DNA of 64,000 nucleotides from contig CAUJNA010003805.1 of NCBI GenBank assembly GCA_963377175.1, forward strand, positions 336,501 to 400,500, written 5' to 3'. The notes beneath the pieces were generated by a model. That model ran no database searches, had not been told where the DNA came from, and saw only the letters and a program-made list of their open reading frames with translations. How positions within the stretch are numbered: the first letter of the stretch is position 1; each line of letters opens with the position of its first letter. The stretch comes from Effrenium voratum. Its lineage: Eukaryota > Sar > Dinophyceae > Suessiales > Symbiodiniaceae. The translations under genes were made by a program, and so were the position numbers. Shown piece by piece: positions 1 through 12,320 of the stretch.

Positions 1-1299
1 GTACCAAGCGAGTTTAACATCTGGGCAGACCAACTCAGCAAAGGGAACCTTAACATCGCAGAGCATCGCAGCCGCACTGAAGAGGGGGTCCTGGTTCCTT
101 TTACCGGTTGCTCAGAGCTCTAATGCGGGGGTGGATCCTGCTGCGCGTGGGATTCAGTATGCATAAATCGAACACGCGTGTTGATTTATCTGCATCCCAA
201 AGCCTGCGCCGCTGAGCAACACCAGAGAAAGGAAACTGAGCGTTCCTTTGCGTTGGCTCTTTTTTATTATTAGTAAGACAAATGCACCCATGTCTTAGGC
301 TTGAGCCTAAACACCATGCTGTAGGTGGGACCCGGCTGGTCCAAGCTCATTTTTTGATGCACATTTGCACACTTGCTTTGACTCGTTTCACGCCCCGTGT
401 GAGTATCAATCTCACGCCGGCTGAACACGCACGTTGGTCGAGGGTAGATCCTCAGGCTCCGCATGGGGTTCATTCTGCGTAAGTCGAACACGCATGTTGG
501 CTCATCTGCACCCCAGAGCCTGCGCCGCTGAACAACAACAAGAAAAAGAAACTGAGTTGTCCTTTGCATCGGTTTCCTTTTTTTAATTGCACGCATGTCT
601 TTTGCTTGAAGCAGTGAACATCTTTTTGTCCTCTGTCTCGGGCAACTTTGCAGATTCCCGGGTTTCTTCGACTTGGCTTGTTTGCGCGCCTTGCGGATTG
701 AGGAATGCAGGGAGCCTGTGCAAGCGGGGACAGCCAGGCTGCTCTTGGGCAATGTGGTAGGGATAAACCATGTGCAGGGCATCAAGCAAGGCGGTTTGGG
801 TAGCGATCGTTGAGAGGCAATGAGTGGTATTTCAAAGTTGCAAAATGAACCCAGTTCTGTACAACTGTTGAGCACGCAACGCTCCACCAAAAGGTTGGGG
901 AAACCTTGCAGTTGAGATGTCAAGTGTGATTCAGTGTGTGTGGCAATGGCAATGCCGGCATTTGGAATTGATCATGCTGACTTTTTCCAGTTGGTATCCA
1001 TGTGGGAACATCCCAGAGTGCACGAACTTGAGCCCTAGCATCGAAACTGGAGGCAATTTGGAAAATGCAGGGCGTATGCCTTCTGCCAGTACGTTGTTTG
1101 GGCAACACATTGCTGCCTTCTTTCACCATTGGCCACGCTGATGCATCATCAGCAGCTCGAGCGTCACATCACATCAACACAACATGAGGGCATGAATTAT
1201 ATTGTGTTGTCGATCGTGGTTTTCCCGCCAAACCACACTCCAGCAGGAAGGGGCAGCACCTGATACAGCGTTTGCCAGGTTCAACCCGCGGATTGCGCC
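1..1299. other. Upstream non-coding DNA
   Basis: I see no convincing coding exon here. Several frames are open for 60 to 200 codons, but none has the GC-rich codon use, the AG|G boundary or a recognisable motif seen in the true exons further on. The main content is a pair of long direct repeats (separate entry). The stretch may include the 3' end of an upstream gene and the 5' flank of the Rieske oxygenase gene. No TATA-like or other promoter signal can be assigned. Confidence 0.5.
153..583 (+). repeat. Direct repeat, two ~115 bp copies 313 bp apart
   Basis: Positions 153-265 and 466-583 align almost throughout. Both have TCGAACACGC followed by ATGTTG/GTGTTG, then CATCTGCA/CATCCC, then AGCCTGCGCCGCTGA, an A-rich stretch and a T-run. 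The DNA between them also echoes the sequence before the first copy (GGATCCT, GCATGGGGTTCATT), so the duplicated unit may be the full 313 bp. No reading frame is shared. Confidence 0.75.
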
Positions 1300-4200
1300 A
1301 TGCTATTGCCAAATGGACCTGGTGTGCGACACGCCAACGCTCAGCTTGTAGCACACCCTCCGTCTGCAAGAAGCGAGAAGCGGCCGGGCGGAGCGGGCGG
1401 AGCGGGCGGAGCGGGCGCAACGGGGTGTAGGGTGGCGTGTGCAGCGGGCCTGTGGATGGCATCGAGGCGCACTTCGCAAAGGGCAACAGCCGTGGATCCA
1501 CCAGTGGATCGGGTTGAGGTTGAGGAGGTGACACCCAAAGAGGCCGAAGAGAAGCAGAACTACAGCTGGGATCAGCAGTGGTACCCAGTTCTGCCACTTT
1601 CCATGTTGGAGGGCTCTGGGCCCGAGCCCATCAAGCTCCTGAACCGGGACCTGGTTTTGTGGAAGGATGACTCTGGGGAGTGGGTGTGCACTGGGGGCAT
1701 TTGCCCCCACCGCCTGGCGCCGCTGGCGCGGGGCCGGGTGCAGAACGGGCAGCTGATGTGCCGCTTCCACGGGTGGTGCTTCAAGGGCGATGGCCTCTGT
1801 GCCAAGGTGCCCATGGCGGAGGGTGACGACAAGGCGGAAAAACGCCTCATTGGCACTGCTTGCAGCAAGCTGGACTCGTATCCCACCAAGGCGGAGGGAT
1901 ACCAACTGGTCTTTTCTTGTTGCCGGTTTAGCCCTGTGTCACCCCGACACTTGTCTTCAAGACTGGAAACAAATGAGAGGACCGCCACGGGCCCAAAGCG
2001 TCAGGTGCGGAAGGGCCTGCTCTTCGTGTGGCCCCACGCCGACAGCGCGGCTGCCGCCCAAAGCGAGCCCTTCGTGGCGGAGGAGCTGTCGGAGAGCCCC
2101 AACTGGAGCGTCTTCGACGCGCCGGCCAGCTGGCGGGTCTGGCTGGAGCAGAGCTGGGATCCCAGTCACGCCCCGCTGCTCTCCTGAGAATGTTTTTTGA
2201 GGGTACCCTCTTGTTGTTGGTTTTGAAGGGAAACCCAAAGGAAAATCTCCAACCTCAAAACAGACACACACAACTGTTTTTTGTCTTGGCAACCATGGGT
2301 TCGCATCAAATTTCTTTGCTTGCATCAAACCGAGGTTCCTGCACCAATACGCGCTGCCCAACTTTTCCCCGGAGTTGGCCTATCCCATGGAGCCATTCCA
2401 AGTGGAGGATTTGGGGGACGAGGGGCTTTCAGCAGTCCATGGTGGGCACTCTGGCCGAATTTGGCTCACCTGAAAATCCTTTCCATCCAAGAAACTGCAA
2501 CAGACGATAAGATAGGCTCCTGAACCTTGGACCATGGGCCTCTACGAATCTGGCATGTAGCACATATTTGGGGCTTGTCAGGGGTACCAGCAAGAGGTAC
2601 ATGCAATCCAACAAGGGCATGACGGCGCAGCGGCGCTTTGCGCCGCCCTGCGCGAACTCCACCTCCTACCTCTACCCCGACGGCCGGATTGTGGGCTTCA
2701 ACTTCTACTTCGTGCCGCTGGAGGAGGGCAAGGCGGGGTCCCATTGGCGAAGGACTCTCTTTTGGACGTTCCCAACACACAGGAACAAGCCAGGAAGGGA
2801 ACAAGCCAGCTAGGGATTCCGACATCCAACTTGCAAGGGAGCATTTTCCTGGGCACCAATTGCTTGCTTCCCATCGTCCCAGGTGCGGCAGATCACGACC
2901 TCCTACTTCGTTCCCAGCCCGCAGCAAGCGTCCCAGAAGAGCAACCTCTCCGGGAACATGATGCAGATGTCCAAGGTGGTCTTGAAAGGTCGCACTGTGG
3001 GTTCCACAGATCAGCCCAAGGACCTCCGAGCACCAGAGACTTTGCAAGCATCACCTGTAATTGGTGGCATTCGACCAGCCTGAAGCTCCACACTTGCACG
3101 TGTTTGATGTTGAGAACCACTGAACTTGTGTGGACGCTCGCTGTGTGTGTGTGTGTGTGGGTGTGTGTGTGTGAGTGTGAGTGTGAGTGTGAGTGAGTGT
3201 GAGTGTGTGTGTGTGTGTTTCTGCGCGAGTCTCTGCATGTCTGCGCGAGCGAACATATAGGCAGAAGTTTAGGCCAACAGTAAAAGGTGCGTTTGTTTTA
3301 TTGTCATTTCTGAAACGGCACTGGATTCTTCGGGGGGAAATGTTTGAGCTCAACTCAGCTCCTATCGCTTTCTCGTAGGAGAGCCTGGTGGTGTCGTTGA
3401 AGCGCCGGGCCTGCGAAAAGTGGCCCGAGCTGGGCCGGATCCGCCGGGGCTTGAAGATCCAGCAGCTGTTGCAGGCGGGTTAGATATGGGGATTCGGGAC
3501 GGGTTGCAGCGCCGAACAACCGCTAGTCACCACCAGCATTCCTATGCTTGGCATGCCGGGCTTGTTTAGCCGTTTTGGACTGTTTGGTCTATTTGCTTGA
3601 TGTCCTGTTTGTTTCTCGTTTGGGGCAAGGGGAAGAACCGTTAGGCCCCAGCTTTTCGCTTCTTCCCGTCTGCCCGAATCGGCAGGGCCTCATCGGGGAC
3701 CAAGACAACACCGTGCTGTCCTTCCAGGACGGGCTGAAAACGGGGCTGTGAAAAATTCAGGAACCCCTGATCAAAACGGATTGGCCATCAACATGATGTC
3801 CACAGGGTAGCCAATTGAAATCAACACCTCATTATCCCGCTTTCATGCGGTTTGATTCGTTTTCATGGCTTGCGTAGGTTGTTGTCGGTGGTTTTCGATT
3901 CAATGGTTTTCGGTGGATTCAGCGTTCTGCGAAGTAGCCAGCTTTGGGCTTCCCCCATGAGGTTTGGGTTGACCATCAGTGACATCCAAATTGCGGACAA
4001 GGACCCAACAGCAATTTTGCGAAGCCCTTAGGTTCGTAAAGGAAAGCAAGATCTCCCCAGACCAAAGTTTCATTGGGCAATCATCTCCACTCGATTATTG
4101 GTTGAAACAGCCGCCTTAGGCGTGGCCCCGGTCCCAAAGGAATTTCAGTTGGAGGCTCTTCTTGCCGCCAGGTTCCACAAAAGCGCATGGGGCTGAAGCA

Positions 4201-6740
4201 ACATATAGCAGGGTCTCCTAACTTTTGGATAGGTTCTTGGCTTGAGGAGGGTTGCCCTCATATATATATATATATATATATTGAAGCATCGCAGGTGCAA
4301 GCGGCTAGTTTCCCGCTTGCAGACCAACCCCTTTGCACCCTGAACACCAAGCAGTTTCTCAGGACTCCGTGGGCTTGCCGGCGGTGCGGAGCGGCCGGCT
4401 GCGGCAGCCGCAGGTGTCCCAGACGCCCGGCGTTTTTTGGTTTTGGGACGATGGGCAGGGAAGGAGCCGCTTCATTTGGCTTTTTGTTTTGTTTCGGTTT
4501 GGAGTGGCATTGAACATGAAAAGCTACTCCCCTCCAACACTCCAAATCAAGGCGCTGATGTCGGAATCAACGAATGTGGGAGGTTTTGGTAGATGCTTCT
4601 TCTCGCTACAAGCGGGCACCTCCTCAGCTTTTGTCGTCAGCCTTTTGGCTAAACAAATCAATTGGCGAAGTATTTTTCAGAAGTTAAACCTTTTGCAAGA
4701 AAATGGCCGCCTTGCAGGGCCCCAATCTGTTGGTGAGGTCGCTGTGGGTGAAATTTTGCTGGCCACTTCTTTTTTCAAGCCCGTCTGTTCTGTGGATGTT
4801 TGTGGGGTTCCATGTAAGGAGATGCCCTCCAACCAAGTTTTCTCCCAAGTCTTCGTGGAGTCTTGCCAGGTTGGGGGGTGACCGCTGATTTATCGCGTTT
4901 GATCTGGCGCTCTCCAAACCACCAATCCAAACCACCTGAAGGGAAGCTGAACTTGGGGTGTGGACCCCATGTTGACTGCACAGGCTTGCTTTGAGGATAG
5001 CCTAAATGTGACACATGTGCGCGAGTTTGTTTGCAAGAGTGAAGAAACAAAAGGGAGCCGCATCTCCGCTTGGGTATGGGTCAAAATTAAAGTTCTCGGG
5101 GACCGCAGGATTGAGTCTTTGTTTCCATTCACCAGGGCAACCCATTTTGGGGTTGCCTTATTTTTTGGCCCACTTGGCCCCTCCCTTTCGCCCCTCGCCG
5201 TTTTGACGAAATCCGAGGCGCTATGGGGGTCCGGCCACCGAGTACTTGCTGGAGACCCCAGCGGACGAGCTGGTGGCGCGCTTCGGGTCTTGGGTGCAGC
5301 AGCGCGGCGGCGGGCCCTTCGGCCGAAAGGAAGGCGCGGGTCCGTTTGCGTCGCGGGGGTAAGGTGTGAAAGGCTGAGTTCGCGGTGATTTCTTTGAAGG
5401 TGGTTGTTGAAGAGGCGTCAAAAGTGGCATCAGAAGTTTCAAAAGTGGTCCTAGGGCTCACGGAGAAATGGAAGAGGAATGGAATTTTAGTTGTTGAGGA
5501 GCTTGTGGAGTCACGACATGGGCATAGAACAGGTCTTTTGACCAAAGTTTGCATAAGGATGTGGGCGACGCATGAATTCATGGCTTGTTGAGCCACAAAC
5601 GCAGGATGTCATATTCACGAGTATATGCTGATGGCCGCAAGGGATATATTAGAAGAGACAGTTCAGACACTTGCCGGAAATACAAAGCATGGCCTGACGG
5701 ATTTTAGATGAGACGGCTGGAAGGGACCCCAGCAGATGGGTGTCTTTTCTGATGTAAACATCGACATATGGGCTCTCTGAATCGGGGAACACCTCCCAAA
5801 GAAAAGGTGGCTTCCTCCAAAACAGAGGATTATGAAGCAACGAGATGGTCCCTTTGGTTCCCACAGCACAACCCCGACCAGGGTGCCCTAGAAAAAGCAT
5901 CCGTGGATGCGATGGCTCGAGGCGGCGAGGGTGTGACGCCGGCGGCGGGGGTCTTCGACCGGTGGCAGGCGCACACCTGCTTCGGCCGGGATGCGCAGGC
6001 CGGGGGTGAGATCGGCTGTGAGACTGACGAAAGGAAGGCCGACCGACTCACTACTCTGATATGACGTGCAAGTTGGTGAGGCGATCTTTTCATGCAAGGG
6101 GCCTTGAGTTCGTCTGTTGAATCAGATGGAGAGGGCATTTGTGAGCTGTAACAGCAGCCGGAACATGTGGTGCTTGGCCAGTTCGAACGCGGCCAAATGG
6201 GGCCGACCTGACATGTGCGCTGCTGTTTCTGAGGAACGGGAACACTCGGATGTTTTCCCGATCGATGCCGCCAGTGAGCTTTCATGAAAGTTAAAAAGGG
6301 TTGAACCCGATGTTGACTGCACAGGTTTGCTTTGCGGATATTCCAAAAATGTGACGCATGCGCGCAGTGATTCTGTTTGAAAGAGTGAACAGACAAAAGG
6401 AAGCCGCCTCCCCCCAAAGTTCCGAACCGATTCCCCAGGCAGAACGAGGCAAGGTCAGCTTATGGCAGCCATCTCAGATTTGTGTAAGGCATCAGTAAAA
6501 ATACCCACAATGTCCAGTTAAGCTAAATCTCTTCTTTTTTGTTCTCCAACTCTTCTCGAACGGAGGCCGCGCTCGGCTTCTTGACGCGGCTTGGGGACCT
6601 CTGCGAGCGCGCGGCGCCGCTCTGCGCGGCGCTGGGCACGGCGCCCCTGGCGCTGGGCGCGCCGCGCTGGGCGGCGCCGCCGCTGGCGCTGGCGGCGCTG
6701 GCGGCGTACGGCGCCCGGCGGGCGCGGCACGCCGCGCAAG
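1300..6740 (+). CDS. PAO/TIC55-like Rieske oxygenase, at least 11 exons
   Basis: Rieske non-haem iron oxygenase of the pheophorbide a oxygenase/TIC55/PTC52 family, probably plastid-located and acting on tetrapyrroles. Exons: 1300-1890, 2005-2174, 2335-2445, 2582-2732, 2883-2975, 3379-3474, 3686-3727, 4363-4424, 5218-5329, 5930-5998, 6566-6740. They join in frame to about 557 aa. Exon 1 has the Rieske [2Fe-2S] ligands, CPH and CRFHGW, about 16 residues apart. Splicing exons 2 and 3 creates DPSHAPFLH, the mononuclear iron motif D-x2-H-x4-H. Exon 11 encodes a hydrophobic, Ala/Leu-rich C-terminal membrane segment, as in PAO. Ten introns have seven GC, two GA and one GT donor, and all acceptors are AG|G. 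ATG 1300 is the first in the open frame, but ATG 1456 or an unseen upstream exon are possible starts; no clear signal peptide is visible. Exon 11 ends in phase 1, so at least one short terminal exon is missing from this model. Confidence 0.87.
2195..2260 (-). mobile_element. Family 2 inverted-repeat element, partial copy
   Basis: It lies in intron 2 of the Rieske gene, about 20 bp after the donor. It begins TTTTTTGAGGGTACC and ends CCAACCTCAAA, enclosing GGGAAACCCAAAGGAAAA. The core is the reverse complement of the TTTTCCTTTTGGTTTCCC core of the copies at 38782, 58461 and 59271. It encodes nothing. Confidence 0.55.
3141..3217. repeat. (GT)n microsatellite
   Basis: GT dinucleotide tract with GAGTGTGAGT interruptions in intron 5 of the Rieske gene. 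The ORFs it opens on both strands are repeat artefacts. Confidence 0.95.
4260..4281. repeat. (AT)n microsatellite
   Basis: A short pure AT run in intron 7 of the Rieske gene. Similar runs occur at 10804-10831, 18219-18252 and 20588-20612, all in introns or intergenic DNA. Confidence 0.9.
4904..5075 (+). repeat. Intronic dispersed repeat, copy 1
   Basis: It lies in intron 8 of the Rieske gene. It shares with 6280-6410 the landmarks CCATGTTGACTGCACAGG, TTTGCTTTG, ATGTGACACATG(C)GCGC, GAGTGAA and AAAGGGAGCCGC, in the same orientation and order. The left edge carries AAACCACCAATCCAAACCACC, the end motif of the family 3 element described at 62687. Confidence 0.7.
6280..6410 (+). repeat. Intronic dispersed repeat, copy 2
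   Basis: Second copy of the 4904-5075 repeat, in intron 10 of the same gene. The shared part is roughly 110 bp and around 75-80% identical by eye, with small indels. It is non-coding. Confidence 0.7.
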
Positions 6741-7709
6741 GCGATGACTTGGGGGCGGTGCCGGGGGAAGGGAGGGAGTCGTTCTTTTTCAAGGGCTTGA
6801 ACAAGAAGAAACCACTCTGGGCGAGGAGTGGCGGGTCAGTGGCGGGCACGAAGAGTTCAGATTGTTTTGGGAAGATCTTGGAAGGTGTGGAGCTACAGGA
6901 CTTGTGACATTGACAGCTCCGCAGGTTTTCGATTGACTCAGCAATGGACACGTGGGTAGCAGATATGGGAGATGAAGGGGTCAGGCTTTCAGAAAATGAG
7001 CGAGCTGTCAAGGCTTTGATAGTTGCTGCTAAGCTCCTGACTGGACCAGGGGTATTGCGAGATTCCTGTCAAGCCATGGTATGGGAGAGTGTGCGAGGCC
7101 GGGGAAATCGTTGTGGGGAAGGAGCAGAGAGTTGTTACGGGGGTTGCAGTGACAGGCTTTCTGAGCGGCTTGCCCATCCCGCCAGCCTTGCCAAAGCGGC
7201 AGCTTTGGGAGTGAAGCGACATGCTTCCGGAACAGAATGCCTTGCATGGCTCCCTCCCACGGCCCGTTTGTGTCTCAAAGTGACCAGCCATTTTCAGATC
7301 TCAGGCAGATTTGGGGGCCTCTGCAGAGGGTGCTGATGCATGTTTGTTTCTTTTAGACTGGCAAAGAACAGCAGGTGGTCAGTCTCAGCCCAGTAGGCGC
7401 CGACTTTTCGCTTGTCTTCCAGCGGATTTTCCCAATGCATTGCATTGCTAGCCTTGATCAGTTTGAAACAGCTGTCTTCTGCCTTCAACTTGCCAGAAGC
7501 AGTGCAGATGTTTGCTTCCACATGGAATGCATGCAATGAGTCATTTCTGCTCACCAGGTTTTGCTCACAGCATCAGACAGGATGAGGCGTGGGTGTTGCC
7601 TCTTTTTGACGTCACGGGAATGCCAAAGGGCCAATTCTGTTTCGCTCGCGCACCGTTGACGAATTGAAGAGTTCGATTTGTTTGAGTCAATATTTTCCGT
7701 TCCGGTGCC
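6741..7709. other. Rieske gene 3' end and intergenic region
   Basis: Exon 11 of the Rieske gene ends in phase 1 at a GC donor (GCGATG), so a short terminal coding exon and 3' UTR should lie here. One formal candidate is AG|GTTTTCGATTG at about 6924, which runs to a stop at 6955-6957, but it does not resemble the usual PAO C-terminus, so I do not call it. The rest shows no coding signal. Confidence 0.4.
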
Positions 7710-8973
7710 ATGGCGGTGCCGGAGAGCGTGGACGCCTTGAAGACGCCGGGTGCCGAGTGGAGACTTCGGAAGCTAGGGAGCGACCATTGGGCCACTTCTG
7801 AGCGGAAGGCAAGTACTGCAATGAAGCTCAGGGGATTCCAGCCGGACGAGCTTCTAGCATGTCTCTCCAGGAAAACTCATGCAGTATGGATTGAGGTAAT
7901 ATTTAAACAGACACTTGTATTCGGCCAAAAGGCATTTGCGCTTTTTTGGAGGCGTTCTGGGGTTCTGGAAGCGCCTTCGAGGTTATCCCGATTTGGAGAA
8001 ACTTTGCAAGGACTCCATTTTCCTAGAAGCTTGCAAGCCTTAGATTGACTGCATGTCTTCGAAAACCCGACATGCTAGATGTGGTGAGCAAGGACGGATG
8101 AGGCCCCAGAGGGGCTGTTCTTGATCCGAGCGGATCACCCTCTCTAATTTTTTGCTTCCCCATATCCAGAAGGAGGTGGCCACTGGTCCCTGTCATTCCC
8201 CACACCATCCAGTGGACACGACCAAAGTGGCCATTGGCTTGCCACATCCCTGGTTCGACTGGACGTCGAAGGCTCTGGGAGGGGGAGCGGGCGGAGCTGG
8301 AGCGAAGCCGCCGGGTGAGCCAGCAGCTCAAGGCGGCGCTGGTGCCGCTGCAGCAAAGGCGACCTACCACTTGGGGCTGGGGTTTGGGAGTGGTGGGTTT
8401 TGGGTTTGGGGCCGGGGGGCCCCGGTTTGGGCGGGGGGTGGGTGGGTGTTCATGCTCGTTTCCGAATAAGTTCTACTCCCTGGTGTCATTGGGAATTCAA
8501 ACGCGTGCCTGTTTGACCATTCATCCCGGAACTCAAAGTCAATTCCTTTTGGGTGTCGTGCAAATGAAAGGATTGGTTGCTTTGTGGCATGCAAGAGCAA
8601 CTCACTTACCTGTTGGAAAGGAGTTCGGCGAGAATTCTGATGCAAACAGCGACACTGCCGATGCATGCGGATCATGATTATTTGAGCCGATTTAGATTTC
8701 GCAAGGCTGTTTAGGACGGCAACCGTTTCGTGCTTGTCATGATTTCTTGCAGTCTCGCATGTTGCCGACGGTTTTTGCAAAGAGGATGACCCCACACTTT
8801 CCAAGTACTGCATCCAGCCGGTGGCTGCTCTTTGGCATTGGCACGGTTTTGTTTGAAGAGGCATTCACTTGTCGCGACTAGTGCTGTTGATTCTTTGATT
8901 CAGGACCTGACACTTGGAAAGTTGCAGCAGACGACTTGTTCTCCGGTGAAAGTGCATCTTGCCATGCGCGCGT

Positions 8974-9047
<74 letters not shown>

Positions 9048-10709
9048 GCGTGAGGGATGTGGTTTGAGGGCACGTTTGATAGATGAATATCAGGCGCCTT
9101 AGGTCTTGTTGAGCAGTTGAGCCCAATGAGAAAGAACACATTTTGCGCTCTGAGTGCTGAGTCGGTTGCAGAACCGCCACTCAGCCGCTCGGCTCGTCGC
9201 TTGTAGGCTCATCAGCAATTTCCAGGCATTGGGTTTGGACAGAGCCTTTTCAATCTGGAGGTCAAATGACGTTTGATTCAATTGCATGGTAAGGAATGCT
9301 AGAGCGTATCATTGCTAGTCTCGCTGGTTCCTATCTCATAAGGTAGCGGATGGTTGCAACGGGACATCCAAACATGGCGAGCCATGTTCGAGCCAGGAGG
9401 TGCGGGGCCGCGAGTTTGGGTTCAAGTCCTGGACTTCTTGGGGCCCCTTTGAAAGATGAGCTTGCCACCTTGTCATGGAGTTGGGGTTTAAAGGAAGGGA
9501 TCAAAAGAAACGACAAGCTCCCGCAATCAAACTGGACCTTTGGAAGCTCTACCACGGGACCTTGATTCACAGCAAAGACCGAACAGGCCGTCTGCCATAC
9601 TCGTTTGACAAATGGAAGCTGTCTTTCGAACAATCCGTTTGGTTGTTACCTTTAGAAAACTGAAATTTTACCGACTAAAGATCTGGACAAGCTGAGTTTT
9701 CGACCTTCAGCATGTTTTCAATTTTATAGAAACAGGCATGATGCTTTGCAAAAATGGCCACCTCACCTTGGTGGGAGGCGGGGGGGCTGAAGGTGGACAT
9801 GGGGTGTTCCTGAAAGGAACATGATCCCGAAAGCGTCCTGTCAGCTTCCATGGGGAGAGGCCACTGGGTTTCCACGGCCTCTGCGCCGGAGCTGCGGTCC
9901 CGGCCAAGCACCTCTCTGGCAGTGGTCTCAGCCTCTGTGGTTTTCGGTGGCGCATGTTTTTGGGGCACACTCAGGCAGCTGGACCACTTGCTTCTGGGAT
10001 AAGGCGTCACTAACTTCTAGCGTGTGACAGTGATTGTGGTAGCTCGCACCCACCCTGGTGGTCCACCAAAGTACAAAGATCAGAAATCTTCCACGGTGTG
10101 AAGGACCAGAAGAAAAAACAGCACCAGTGAGTGACAAGATCCGGCAACAACCTTCCTATCGAGTGAGGCGGACATCAAGAGCAACTTGCAGAGGCGGCTG
10201 CAGGACCTTAAGGCGGGAAGCTGTTTGCCAGGTTCGTGTGTCCTTCGCCTGTCTTGAGGTTTTGGTACCTGCTTCGAGAAACACAGAGCTCATGGGGTCT
10301 GGGCAGGAATTTAGCAGCCCTGTCAAGAGGTGCATGGAGAACACTTTGTCAAGGGCGCAAACCTTTGCACTTTGGTGGCTGGACCCATTTTATTCAAACA
10401 ATCCAACAAAACAAATGCTTTTACAGCCTCCTACAGCACAGTCCTTCCTCCATGCTGTCAGTATTCATAGCACCCATCGGCCAACGGCGGCCAAGTGTTG
10501 GGGCACATCCCTTCTTGACACGACGCGGTCTGAACGGCCTCTTGTGGAACTTTATGGTTTGAGGAAATCCTCTCCCCCCCAGAAACAGGCCGCCCCCCAG
10601 CCGCTTCTGGAGCATTTTTTTTTCGCCACAGGGCAGCGGGCGCCTGCGGAAGGTGAAGGCCACAGATCTGGAGAGGCGCGGCCGCCGGTCCGCTCCCACG
10701 GACCAACCT
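7710..10709 (+). CDS. Unknown coiled-coil protein, partial gene model
   Basis: I do not recognise this protein. Four exons follow the local splice grammar and keep frame: 7710-7771 (ATG in good context, CCATGG), 8272-8332, 10168-10212 and about 10632-10709. Joined, they give a charged, helix-prone chain with segments such as LWEGERAELERSRR, VSQQLK, ADIKSNLQRRLQDLK and KATDLERRGRR, suggesting a coiled coil. Donors are GC (GCTAGG, GCGGCG, GCGGGA, GCGTTG) and acceptors are AG|G. The 3' end is not found, and exon 4 has two possible AG|G starts (10632 or 10653, both in frame). It could be the 5' part of a longer gene extending towards 14 kb. No catalytic motif is visible. Confidence 0.42.
8976..9046. 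repeat. (GT)n microsatellite
   Basis: Nearly pure GT tract of about 70 bp in the large intron between exons 2 and 3 of the coiled-coil gene model. Confidence 0.97.
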
Positions 10710-12157
10710 GCGTTGGTTTCGAACATTGGGAGCCGTCAATCACATGGAAGCGGAATTCGGGGCTTGGTATCGAAGCTTGCTGGGCTTGAGCAGGACAAAC
10801 CACATAATATATATATATATATATATATATTTATGTACATTCTGTAGAGCATCATGCATGTGATTTCCTGTCATCTATGGTTGATTTGAGAAAGACATGG
10901 GAGGGGATGCACAATCTTTTTCGCACAACTCGCAAACTGTCCACCCCCTGTTACGGGTATTTCTGGCATATGTGGACCAGAGGCTCTCATCCCAGGAGCT
11001 TTCTCTACATGGTTTTGGGATTCCTTCGGGAAAACAAAAACACCTCAGGGCTCAGATGGCCCGGAGGGGCGTTCAGGCAAGGAGATGCCCACTTTGGTTC
11101 TCCAAGCTGAGTTTCTTGTGAGTTTGGAACCTCCCGAAAGGCAGCCGTCTGCTTGATATGCCTGGAGCAAAGATGCACCTCTCAATTGTCCGGACACTTT
11201 GGTGATTAGAGCAAAGTTCAAACCGAGACCCGTTCGGCTGTGCTTTGAAGCTGTTGCTTTGTTGTTGACCAGTTCCGAGGCTTTACGTCGAATAGGAGCT
11301 TGCCCGGCAGTCTTGGTGAGTCAAAATGATGGACCATTCCTTTGCTGCACTCAATCGCTGCAGTGTTCCTAATTTGAAATTGCGTAGGAGTGCTCAAATC
11401 CAATGAGAGCTTTTGGCGCAAGCCAGTAGTTGACTTCAGCTTGTCTAGTTGGGTTCCCCTGGATCACAGGTTCGTGGTGGTAGTGTAAGCCGGAGCTGCC
11501 ACTGGTTTTCTCGGGCCAATGAATCCTGAGGCCGAATGTCGGCAAGGGGCATCTTGAGCGAAGTAGGTTCCATGGTAGTTAGACGTGAGCATGATTCTTT
11601 GGCACAAACGAATCGAGTCTCAGGGTTACAGTGGATTGGATTCTAGGGCTTAAACCCCCCTCCCCAAGTTCTGTTTGGGTGTTTCCGCAAATTAGGGGCC
11701 ACACGCGGTCGTAGGTATTCCTCGGGCTTCCTTTGGAACACCATCCAAAAAGGGGGGGGCATTCTCTTATGAAACGCCAAGTTGGGACAGCGCCAATTCA
11801 CCCTTGGCGCAAGGGCCGGGGAACTGAACTGGTATGCTTGCAACTGACAGAGATGGCTATGATAATTCTAATTTGGGCTGGTTGGCATCATCCATGCAAA
11901 AAAATATATCAAACATATCTCAGTCAACAATATTTGAAGGTTCCGTGTTGTATTCGAAGCCAGACATTGCCCACAAGGTCCGATTCATGCAGAATATCTG
12001 AGGACTGGCTTGTTGGGTTCCCGGACAAACACAGAAGCTAGGTCTCTTACACCGTTCTGGGCATTTGAGGGCTGGGTTTGGCCGTCAGGTTGTCTCCACT
12101 GCCAAAGCCTCCGAGTGCGCATCCTCAGGATGTTGTTGGGATCCTTGCAGGGGGTGA

Positions 12158-12320
12158 TGCATGTGATGCTGACGATGCGGAAAAGGGCAGGAGCAGGGGA
12201 TGCAGACAATGCAGATAATGCAGATGCAGGAGAAGTGATGCAAGGAACACGTATGCAGGAGATACATTTGATGCAGCGGACGCAGATTCTGTTGATGCAG
12301 GGGATGCAGGGGATGCAGAG
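12158..12320 (+). repeat. Degenerate GATGCAG minisatellite
   Basis: GATGCAG and AATGCAG units recur irregularly across about 160 bp, for example GGGGATGCAGGGGATGCAG near the right end. The repeat explains the apparent Asp/Ala-rich and Met/Gln-rich ORFs here. Confidence 0.8.
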
